Assembly (NCBI GenBank): GCA_023053545.1
Contig: JAKZAN010000078.1
Location: 1 to 64,000, forward strand
Origin: Lepidurus packardi
Lineage: Eukaryota; Arthropoda; Branchiopoda; Notostraca; Triopsidae
Direction of reading: 5' to 3'
DNA length: 64,000 nt
A program made the translations under genes and the position numbers. Positions 18,159-24,293 of the stretch are shown in pieces. The notes beneath the pieces were generated by a model, which had not been told where the DNA came from, did no database searches, and saw nothing but the letters and a program-made list of their open reading frames with translations. The stretch's first letter is position 1. Every line of letters begins with the position of its first letter.

Positions 18159-19463
18159 TTAATTTTTTTTCAATAAAATAGAAGCTGTTAAATCATTTAA
18201 CTTCTTTTTATCTAAATAATTATTGTTGTAAAATATACCTTCTATTTTTTCTAAAGTTTCAATTTTTTCTAGCGGGTTTTCGGTAACTATTAAAAAATCA
18301 GCTTTTTTGCCAACTTCAATACTGCCTATTGTTGTATCATTGAAATAATTTGCAAAATTTACTGTACCAGCTTTTAGGATATCATAATTAGACAATCCTG
18401 CTTTTTTATACAACTTTATTTCATCCATCATACCAAATCCTGGTATTATAAATTTTGAACTACTATCAGGACTTAATAATAACTTAACACCATCTTTATT
18501 TAGTCTATTTATTACCAATAATCTTTCGTCAATTTCTTTTGCATAAAAATCAATTTCTTCCTTCAATGCTTTTTCACCCATTTTCTCTCTATATTTCACC
18601 GTTTTATCGACCCATTCAGTAACAATTTTGGAATCAATATACTCGATCCCTTTTTGCTTTTGAATGGTTTTTATATCAAATTGTCCATATGCAATTTCGT
18701 ACCATCTTAAAGTTGGACATGAAAAAATATTTTTATCTTTCATTAATCTAATCCTAGACTCGAAAGTAGTCGGATCACCAACTAAACCACCTAGATGTTC
18801 TATTGAGTTTAAATTTGAATTAAAAATAATGTCATCTGCAATAACTAGCCCTTTTGGATCGCTTGGGAAATGCCCAGCCATTTTTATATTATTTTCTTTG
18901 CATAGTTTATCAAGCTGTATAAATACGTTTTGATTTTTCACACTTAAAACTTTGATAAAATCAAAGCTACTTTCTTTAAAATGCTTTACATATTCTGACA
19001 ATTGCTCATTTGTAACATCTTGACTTCGATGAATTGGTGTTGCTGATAAATACATTTTTGGAAATAAACTTGTTGCAGTATTGTATTTCCTTCTCCATTC
19101 AAGATGATTATCATCTCCTCGCATAGAACGCAGTTTTGTTACACCACTAATGAGATTTAGGATTAAATATTTTTCCAAATCTTTTTCTTCATCAGGTAAA
19201 TGTACATGAGCATCACCTAAAGCAGGTAAAATAAATTTTCCTTTACAATCTATTATTTTTGTAGCTGCAAAACTCCCTTTTTTTGAATCAACAACATCAA
19301 TAATTTTACCATCTTTAATGGCAATGTCTTTGTTCTTTAATATAATATCGGTTTTCATAGAGACAATAGCAACATTTGTCATTAAATAGTCAATTACTTT
19401 TTTTTGTGAGAATAAAAATTGTGTTGATAATAATCCAACAAATAATAAAAAATATTTTTTCAT
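18159..19463 (-). CDS. Exported amidohydrolase-superfamily protein
   Basis: A 434-residue metal-dependent hydrolase of the amidohydrolase superfamily. It opens with a signal peptide (KKYFLLFVGLLSTQFLFSQ), so it should act outside the cytoplasm. Metal-binding positions are visible: DAHVHL, AGHFPSD, SIEHLGG and the aspartate in LLSPDSSS. The C-terminal strand IGSIEVGKKADFLIVTENP is typical of the superfamily. It sits 5 bases after the HExxH-like gene and 3 bases before the exporter, so it belongs to the operon. Possible roles are trimming or ring-opening of the exported peptide, or self-protection; none can be told from sequence. Bottromycin clusters also contain an amidohydrolase, but a cytoplasmic one. 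Confidence 0.85.
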   Translation of the reverse strand: MKKYFLLFVGLLSTQFLFSQKKVIDYLMTNVAIVSMKTDIILKNKDIAIKDGKIIDVVDSKKGSFAATKIIDCKGKFILPALGDAHVHLPDEEKDLEKYLILNLISGVTKLRSMRGDDNHLEWRRKYNTATSLFPKMYLSATPIHRSQDVTNEQLSEYVKHFKESSFDFIKVLSVKNQNVFIQLDKLCKENNIKMAGHFPSDPKGLVIADDIIFNSNLNSIEHLGGLVGDPTTFESRIRLMKDKNIFSCPTLRWYEIAYGQFDIKTIQKQKGIEYIDSKIVTEWVDKTVKYREKMGEKALKEEIDFYAKEIDERLLVINRLNKDGVKLLLSPDSSSKFIIPGFGMMDEIKLYKKAGLSNYDILKAGTVNFANYFNDTTIGSIEVGKKADFLIVTENPLEKIETLEKIEGIFYNNNYLDKKKLNDLTASILLKKN

Positions 19464-19468
19464 AGTGT

Positions 19469-20602
19469 TTAAAATTTAAAAAATCCTTGTTGGTCTTTTT
19501 TATAAAATTCTTCAATAGGGTTTAAAACGCAAAAATCATCATATCTAAAATCTAAATCAACACTACTAATATCAAAAAATGTTAATAATTTCTTATATTT
19601 AATTAAAATGATTGCGCATTTCGTGTCTAATTCTTTATAAAATTTTTTACCCTTTTCAGTAAAAACTTCATCAAAATTTAATAATTCAAGTCCTGATCTA
19701 AATCGACCAAACTGATCAGTCATACGTCCTAGTAGCTCGTGTTTTTCTTTTCCAGAAAAAACGTTTTTTGATAAAAGAATATCAAAACATTCAACTCTCT
19801 TAGTTACGGTATATAAGCCATGATATGCCCCATAAATATTTCTATAATCCCATTCTTGGCTTGTGTAATCTTTCATAATAAGATTGTCAACGTCTATTTT
19901 AAAATAATCTTTTCGATTGTGTATTACATAATAGAAAAAATTATGTGAACCCTGATGTATTAATTCTTCTAAAAAGTAAATGACATTATTTTCTCCTAAA
20001 ACATAAAAATAAAGCATTCCAAGTGTTTCAATAGAAGTGAAATTTAATATTTTAGGATTGTCATGTAAGTATATTTTCCTGTTTGCAAAACTTAAATCAT
20101 TATAAAAATTCGGAAGATGCTTTTTTATAATATCAATTGTATTCGAGAGCTCTTTATAATTTGCTTTCCAAACGGATTGATGTTTTGGAAATTCATCCAC
20201 AACTTGACCTTTATAATATTCTTGGAAGTATCGTTCAAGTACTGGATGAATTTCTTTTACTATTTCAAATCTATCGATTTTTAAAATTGTATCGTGTTGA
20301 ATTGAGTATCCTTTTTTAAAATAACCAATATTTGGCAAATAAGCTATTTCATTTTTATTATATGAAAAGTCGAAAACAAACTTTTGTTTTTCCATAAAAT
20401 ACCCTTGAAGTATTTCTACGAGTATATTAGAAGAAAATAAATTATCTTTTTTTGAATTAAAATAGGCAAATACTAAAGGTTCTAAAAAAACAACATCATC
20501 TTCAAAATCTATATTTTCGAATAAAGATGGATTCTCCTTATAGATTAGTAATTTTATTGTGTTTATTACTTCAATTTGATTTGTACTAATTATATTTTGC
20601 AT
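19469..20602 (-). CDS. HExxH-type peptide hydroxylase-like protein (variant HQGSH)
   Basis: A 377-residue cytoplasmic protein that I cannot place with certainty. Residues 185-270 resemble the alpha-ketoglutarate HExxH-type peptide beta-hydroxylase family. A segment NFTSIETLGMLYFYVLG precedes LEELIHQGSH, where HQGSH (216-220) occupies the HExxH position. Then WDYRNIYGAYHGLYTVTKRV (251-270) matches the later Arg/Gly/His/Arg-Val block of that family. If right, it would hydroxylate a core residue such as Asp, Asn or His. The usual Glu is Gln here. Its start overlaps the ThiF gene by 13 bases, which ties it to the same product. The N-terminal 150 residues match nothing I know. The family call is inference. 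Confidence 0.5.
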   Translation of the reverse strand: MQNIISTNQIEVINTIKLLIYKENPSLFENIDFEDDVVFLEPLVFAYFNSKKDNLFSSNILVEILQGYFMEKQKFVFDFSYNKNEIAYLPNIGYFKKGYSIQHDTILKIDRFEIVKEIHPVLERYFQEYYKGQVVDEFPKHQSVWKANYKELSNTIDIIKKHLPNFYNDLSFANRKIYLHDNPKILNFTSIETLGMLYFYVLGENNVIYFLEELIHQGSHNFFYYVIHNRKDYFKIDVDNLIMKDYTSQEWDYRNIYGAYHGLYTVTKRVECFDILLSKNVFSGKEKHELLGRMTDQFGRFRSGLELLNFDEVFTEKGKKFYKELDTKCAIILIKYKKLLTFFDISSVDLDFRYDDFCVLNPIEEFYKKDQQGFFKF

Positions 20603-21600
20603 ACTCCACAGTCGTCATTACATTTAATTAATAAATTTTCAGTTGTTAATGTTAGTGGATTTAAAACTATCATTCTTCCAATTGTTTGACAATATTGAAA
20701 TTGTTCTAAAAGAAAAAAAAGTATTTCTTTAAAGATTAAAGATGACAAAATATTGATATTAAATGAAATTGATGGATGAAAAATATATTCCCCAAAAATT
20801 CTTTCAAAATGCTCTATTTTATAGTGCTCTCCATACATATTCTTTGCGTAATTTGATAAAAATTCATTACATGAAGTTATTGTTGGAACATATAGAGGTC
20901 CTATTTTTATCATTTCATAGGAATAAGCCATCATGATGTAAGGTATTTTATTTCTAAAGCATATCTCGTTTAAATTTGTTAAGAACAATCCTTTTGGATC
21001 ACAGGCTTTAACAATAAAGTCAGGTTTTATCTTTGTAATTATGCTTTTTAATTCCTCTTTCTTTAATAAGTTATCATTGTGGATATCAATGTTTATAGAA
21101 AAATTCTGTTTTACTTTCCTTTTCAAAGATTCTATTTTTTTATAGCCAATATCAGATTTGTCAAAAGTCATAACCCTAAATAAATCGGTTTCTTCTACAT
21201 CGTCAAAATCAACTACATGTATGTTCTTAAATCCAAATTGAGCCAAAAGATATATCAATGTGCTTCCTCCAGCTCCAGCTCCAAATATTAATATTTTCTT
21301 TTCTTTTGCAATATCACTATTGTCAACTCCTAATAAATAGTTCAAATACAGTTCACTTCTCACTTTAGATGAAATGTTAAGATTTTCAATGAATCCTCTT
21401 TCGTTTAATTCATTGAAGGGATATTTCCCTAAATCCTCTCTAAAAAGTCCATTCCTTAGCATTTTTTCTAAAAGAATGTAATTTTCTGAATTATTTTCAA
21501 TTTCTAAATATTTATCTTCATTACCTACAAAGCCAATACATATCTTGTTTAATGCTTTGTATATTGTGATATATTTTTTGAAATAATATTTATTTTCCAT
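20590..21600 (-). CDS. ThiF/E1-like adenylyltransferase with RRE-like N-terminus
   Basis: A 336-residue enzyme of the ThiF/MoeB/E1 superfamily, which adenylates carboxylates using ATP. The nucleotide-binding loop is FGAGAGGST (106-114), followed by VVDFDDVEETDLFR (129-142), with Asp132 and the family arginine Arg142, and ACDPKG carrying a later aspartate. The first ~95 residues look like three strands plus helices with an acidic loop (IGFVGNEDKYLEIE), the layout of a RiPP recognition element that binds leader peptides. The C-terminus has Cys327, Cys331 and Cys334, half of a possible zinc site. No YcaO partner is present. Stand-alone E1-like enzymes are known from microcin C7 (MccB) and pantocin A (PaaA). 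It overlaps both neighbours. Confidence 0.85.
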   Translation of the reverse strand: MENKYYFKKYITIYKALNKICIGFVGNEDKYLEIENNSENYILLEKMLRNGLFREDLGKYPFNELNERGFIENLNISSKVRSELYLNYLLGVDNSDIAKEKKILIFGAGAGGSTLIYLLAQFGFKNIHVVDFDDVEETDLFRVMTFDKSDIGYKKIESLKRKVKQNFSINIDIHNDNLLKKEELKSIITKIKPDFIVKACDPKGLFLTNLNEICFRNKIPYIMMAYSYEMIKIGPLYVPTITSCNEFLSNYAKNMYGEHYKIEHFERIFGEYIFHPSISFNINILSSLIFKEILFFLLEQFQYCQTIGRMIVLNPLTLTTENLLIKCNDDCGVCKI

Positions 21601-22396
21601 TTAAAAACAAATTAACTTTTTGTTTATAGTAATCTAAATTGTTTGTACCATTTAATATACTTAAATGATTGCCCTCATATACTGCTAAACTCCTTTTTAT
21701 ATTATTCTGTATTACAATGTTTTGTGCATCATCAATGTTAGTAATATCATCTTTGTTCGCAACAAAAATTAAGATTTTGGCTTTAATAAAACTCCACTTT
21801 TTCGGTAAATCATATTTTTTATTTACAATTACTACTTTCTTCTTTATATCTTTTAGTCTTTCTACAATGTCAAGTATATTATAAACACAACCTTCAGCTA
21901 TTATGTATTCAACTTTTTCTTGTTGTACAGCAATTGTGGTTAAAATAGTTCCCATAGATAGAGAAACAATTCCAATCTTTTTTACTTTTAATTCTTTTGT
22001 GCAATAAGTAATTATGTTCTCCAAGTCTACAGCAAATTCATCATAAAAAAGCATGTTTTGATTAATTGAAAATGGCGAGCTTTTCCCAAAGCCTCTATAA
22101 TCAAAGGAAACAACTCTAAACCCAAGTTTTGTGTAAAAATCAATATACGGTAAATAATAAGACATATTACCATAATCTCCGTACGCAAGTATAATTGTTT
22201 TATGTTTTTTACTATTAGATAAGTTTACTTTAGGTTGAGAAATCCAAACACATATTTCTGCACTGCCAGTTTTTATAATTTTTTCCTGATACTCAATATC
22301 ATATTCTTTTGGTGTTGATATGTAGTCTTTTTTTGGATTAATTCCAAAACAAGACACCTTATATAAAATAAATACTAAAACTAATTTCACTTTCAT
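21590..22396 (-). CDS. Exported alpha/beta hydrolase
   Basis: A 268-residue serine hydrolase-like protein with an N-terminal signal-like segment (MKVKLVLVFILYKVSCFG). The lipobox is poor, so a plain signal peptide is the better reading. The fold is visible as TIILAYGDYGNMSYYLPYID, VVSFDYRGFGKS, the nucleophile elbow SLSMG (the first glycine of GxSxG is Ser), the acid in NKDD and the histidine in YEGNHLS. It is the first enzyme gene after the precursor and terminator and overlaps the ThiF gene by 11 bases. Role unknown: it could process the exported peptide or confer immunity. Confidence 0.8.
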   Translation of the reverse strand: MKVKLVLVFILYKVSCFGINPKKDYISTPKEYDIEYQEKIIKTGSAEICVWISQPKVNLSNSKKHKTIILAYGDYGNMSYYLPYIDFYTKLGFRVVSFDYRGFGKSSPFSINQNMLFYDEFAVDLENIITYCTKELKVKKIGIVSLSMGTILTTIAVQQEKVEYIIAEGCVYNILDIVERLKDIKKKVVIVNKKYDLPKKWSFIKAKILIFVANKDDITNIDDAQNIVIQNNIKRSLAVYEGNHLSILNGTNNLDYYKQKVNLFLNGK

Positions 22397-22407
22397 ATTT
22401 AAAGTGT

Positions 22408-22446
22408 AAAAAAAATACTGTCCAGAAAGTAATTTCCGAACAGTAT
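22408..22446 (-). terminator. Intrinsic terminator/attenuator between precursor and enzyme genes
   Basis: On the minus strand ATACTGT (22446-22440) pairs with ACAGTAT (22421-22415), extended by GGAAA/TTTC inside the loop, and is followed by a run of about eight T. It lies 7 bases after the precursor stop and ends before the hydrolase start at 22396. Partial read-through would give more precursor mRNA than enzyme mRNA. Confidence 0.75.
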
Positions 22447-22453
22447 CTAAAAA

Positions 22454-22618
22454 TTATATATTATCACAAATGATAATACGTACATCTTTCGGAGGGTTAC
22501 AATACTTGTCATGACAAGCAGCTTCTAAACCGCCTGAAATTGTTCCCAATAGCTCTTCTGAAGCAATTGCTTGTGCTCTTTCTTTTAGGGCATCTAAACT
22601 TAATTTTTCTGTTTTCAT
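22454..22618 (-). CDS. RiPP precursor peptide with double-glycine leader
   Basis: A 54-codon frame. It starts with MKTEKLSLDALKERAQ, a polar helical leader, and runs to EELLGTISGG at residue 30, a canonical double-glycine cleavage site for C39 peptidases. The 24-residue core begins LEAACHDKYC and continues NPPKDVRIIICDNI to the stop. It has three cysteines (core positions 5, 10 and 21), two prolines and four acidic residues. The adjacent C39 exporter supports its export. The odd cysteine number and the lack of a lanthipeptide synthetase argue against a lanthipeptide. It is the first gene of the minus-strand operon, 84 bases downstream of a good promoter and followed by a terminator. I found no obvious second copy. 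Confidence 0.85.
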   Translation of the reverse strand: MKTEKLSLDALKERAQAIASEELLGTISGGLEAACHDKYCNPPKDVRIIICDNI

Positions 22619-22701
22619 CGTTTAATTTTTTAGATGATTAATAAAATTCTTGTTACTCAAAAAACATTCTCATTAAAGTTTTATAAATTACGTGCACACA
22701 A

Positions 22702-22735
22702 CAAATATAACAATAGTAAGAATATTTCTACAAAA
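22702..22735 (-). promoter_or_regulatory. Promoter of the RiPP operon
   Basis: On the minus strand TTTTG (22735-22731), a 21-base spacer, then TATATTTG (22709-22702), an excellent match to the Bacteroidota -33/-7 consensus. Transcription would start near 22695, giving a leader of about 77 bases before the precursor ATG. Confidence 0.7.
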
Positions 22736-22801
22736 CCAAAACTAATTAACCTAAGTGTAAAACCCCTCCAATTTCTATGCGATATTTAGGCGATTTATTG
22801 C

Positions 22802-22839
22802 GCTTAAACATGCTTAAATGTGCTTTAAATTATGCTTTG
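22802..22839 (+). promoter_or_regulatory. Phased direct repeats, likely operator of the XRE regulator
   Basis: GCTTAAA at 22802 and 22812, GCTTTAAA at 22822 and GCTTTG at 22834: four related half-sites about one helical turn apart. They lie immediately upstream of the -7 element of the XRE gene. Same-face phasing suggests cooperative binding of a regulator, most simply the XRE protein itself. Confidence 0.5.
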
Positions 22840-22853
22840 CGTTTATTTTATAG

Positions 22854-22861
22854 TATCTTTG
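22854..22861 (+). promoter_or_regulatory. -7 promoter element of the XRE regulator
   Basis: TATCTTTG matches TAnnTTTG, 20 bases upstream of the XRE start codon. The expected -33 region falls inside the phased repeats at 22802-22839, so binding there would block the promoter. Confidence 0.6.
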
Positions 22862-22881
22862 CATCTTAAAGACATTTACTT

Positions 22882-23256
22882 ATGCACGAAAAATTAAAAG
22901 AAGCTAGGGTCTCGAAAGGGTATTCACAGGGAAGATTTTCAGAGGCAATTGCCATGGAACAGACTACCTATTCAAGAAAAGAAAGAGGAAAGTCTTCTAT
23001 AACAGAAGATGAATGGGAAAGATTTGCAAAGGTTCTTGAAGTGCCTAAAGATGAGATAAAAGAAGAAAAGCAACTGAGTGCAAAGAACGAAAACTGCTCG
23101 TTTTCAGACCAAGCAGTTGGCATTCAGTTTGTAAACATTCAACAATCTGTTCTTGATACAGTATTAAAATACAATCAAAAATTAGAAGAAGAAAATGTTT
23201 TTCAAAAACAAGAGATAGCACGGTTAAATAAGGAAATGACGTCGCTCAAAGGTTAG
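22882..23256 (+). CDS. XRE-family helix-turn-helix regulator
   Basis: A 124-residue protein. The N-terminal 65 residues form a Cro/CI-type helix-turn-helix (LKEARVSKGYSQGRFSEAIAMEQTTYSRKERGKSSI). The C-terminal part, about 85-120, is a predicted coiled coil (LDTVLKYNQKLEEENVFQKQEIARLNKEM), probably for dimerisation. It is divergent from the RiPP operon, with a 263-base shared regulatory region. This suggests control of the cluster, its own gene, or both. Codon use is as AT-rich as the island. Downstream, 23257-23407 holds no gene that I can support. Confidence 0.88.
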   Translation: MHEKLKEARVSKGYSQGRFSEAIAMEQTTYSRKERGKSSITEDEWERFAKVLEVPKDEIKEEKQLSAKNENCSFSDQAVGIQFVNIQQSVLDTVLKYNQKLEEENVFQKQEIARLNKEMTSLKG

Positions 23257-23323
23257 TTCAACACAAGCGGTTTACTAAAGCGCAAAGACCCAAGAAGGAA
23301 GTCTTTTTCCTAATCGCACAGCT

Positions 23324-23340
23324 ATGACTTTAAGACTTTA
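23324..23340 (-). repeat. Inverted two-unit AAAGTC array near the island's right edge
   Basis: On the minus strand the sequence reads TAAAGTCTTAAAGTCAT, two units of the 8-bp AAAGTCNT repeat found after both copies of the sigma 3' end, in opposite orientation to them. It lies 68 bases before the right direct repeat and may mark the junction. Confidence 0.55.
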
Positions 23341-23407
23341 CACCATATTTACGACGTCCACGCTTTGCCTATTACCTAATGGCTTTTACCTCTGACATAA
23401 ACAACAA

Positions 23408-23731
23408 ATTGACCTTTTGCGCAAGCGTAAAAGAAGCGTTTTCGTCGAAATGAAGAATGCCGAAGAACATCGTGCTTATGACGTAGCCGACACGACGCTA
23501 TCGGCCGAAGATGAACTCATTCGCAAGCAGAATTTGGCCAGTCTGCTGAATTGCGTCAAACAGCTTAAACCCAAATACCAAGAAGTGATCCAACTGCGGT
23601 ACTTTCAAGAAATGAGCTACCAAGAAATCGCAGATGAACTGCAAGAACCATTGGGTAACGTGAAAATTAAACTGCTTAGGGCTAAAAATTTACTGGCTGA
23701 GATAATTGGTTTGATGTCGTCGAGGGCTTAA
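23408..23731 (+). pseudogene. 3' remnant of the sigma-factor gene
   Basis: This encodes the last ~107 residues of the sigma factor at 14002-14562, from IDLLRKRKR through region 4 to LMSSRA and the stop. It lacks the first 79 residues, hence nearly all of region 2, and has no credible start; the TTG at 23417 is internal. It is nearly identical to the intact copy, with 8 mismatches, clustered at the 5' end. The reading frame is still open, so the duplication is recent or maintained by gene conversion. It cannot encode a working sigma factor. Confidence 0.92.
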
Positions 23732-23777
23732 AGTCGTAACGTCATAAAGTCGTAATGTCGTAAAGTCCTGAATGCAG
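23730..23777 (+). repeat. 8-bp-period AAAGTCNT array, copy 2
   Basis: Six units after the sigma remnant stop: AAAGTCGT, AACGTCAT, AAAGTCGT, AATGTCGT, AAAGTCCT, GAATGCAG. The unit order differs from copy 1 although the flanking coding DNA is almost identical, so the array changes faster than its surroundings. Confidence 0.85.
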
Positions 23778-23796
23778 AAAAGACTTTACGAACAAT

Positions 23797-24006
23797 TTAT
23801 GCTTTCTTTACAAATTCTGTGCGCAAAACCATTGCAGTTTTATTGACACGGCAATCAATCTCGGCTGGGTCATCGGTCAGGCGGATGTTCTTTACCATCG
23901 TGCCACGTTTAATTACATCTGATGAACCGCGCACTTTTAGATCTTTAATCACTGTTACTGAATCGCCTTCGGATAGAATGTTTCCGTTGCTGTCTCTTAC
24001 TTCCAT
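23797..24006 (-). CDS. PhnA-type (alkylphosphonate utilization) C-terminal domain protein
   Basis: A 69-residue protein equal to the C-terminal domain of PhnA/YjdM: VRDSNGNILSEGDSVTVIKD, then LKVRGSSDVIKRGTMVKNIR. The N-terminal zinc ribbon of longer PhnA proteins is absent; only one cysteine remains. The start at 24006 begins with the conserved domain. Upstream in-frame codons (to 24213) run through a copy of the intergenic repeat and are not coding. Despite the name, a role in phosphonate use is not established for this family. In relatives I recall this gene lying between the sigma factor and lipA, which makes the right side the ancestral flank. Confidence 0.85.
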   Translation of the reverse strand: MEVRDSNGNILSEGDSVTVIKDLKVRGSSDVIKRGTMVKNIRLTDDPAEIDCRVNKTAMVLRTEFVKKA

Positions 24007-24111
24007 TTTGTTTGTTATTGGTTGGTGCTTCAAAAATACGAAGATTTTGGGACGGCAGCGGATTTTAAATAAAAGTCTTCTGATTTTTGAACAAATTTCC
24101 GGAAAGTGCGC

Positions 24112-24208
24112 GGCCCTAGCCCGGATAGTAGGGGAAATCCTTTTTTGATAGGAGCTGAATTTGGCGGTTAATTCCTTTAAAAAAGATTGAACCGATAGCC
24201 GGAATAGC
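24112..24208 (+). repeat. Dispersed palindromic intergenic repeat, copy 2 (diverged)
   Basis: A degenerate copy: GGGGAAATCCTTTTTT, a longer inner segment, then AAAAAAGATTGAACCGATAG with GCCGG. It occupies most of the PhnA-lipA gap (24007-24293); the rest of that gap is the lipA promoter. Confidence 0.65.
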
Positions 24209-24245
24209 TTCAAAAAAAGACGGTGAAAACCTTTGGAATTAACAA

Positions 24246-24274
24246 TTGTCCATTGTCATTTATCGTTATCTTTG
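24246..24274 (+). promoter_or_regulatory. lipA promoter
   Basis: TTG at 24246, an 18-base spacer, then TATCTTTG at 24267-24274, a good -33/-7 pair. The transcript would start near 24281, which rules out the in-frame ATG at 24246 and fixes the lipA start at 24294. Confidence 0.7.
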
Positions 24275-24293
24275 TAGACCTAAAAATTCCAAA

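Larger units (their letters stand above)
23408..23777 (+). repeat. Right copy of the ~370-bp direct repeat flanking the island
   Basis: This pairs with 14239-14608, 9169 bases to the left. Homologous recombination between the copies would excise the island as a circle and leave one intact sigma gene. The differences cluster at the left end of this copy, and the 185-base middle is identical. Confidence 0.92.

Noticed and set aside
15963-22618. Lanthipeptide or lasso-peptide cluster
   Set aside because: No LanB/C/M, lasso B/C, YcaO or radical-SAM protein; the E1-like enzyme and HExxH-like protein do not belong to those classes.
22634-22789. 51-codon plus-strand ORF in the XRE/precursor divergent gap
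   Set aside because: It overlaps the RiPP-operon promoter at 22702-22735, ends before the XRE promoter, and its residue composition (Asn/Lys/Ile-rich) is what random AT-rich DNA gives.
14563-23407. Island as a prophage or integrative element
   Set aside because: No integrase, transposase, relaxase or structural phage gene is visible; only biosynthesis, export and one regulator.
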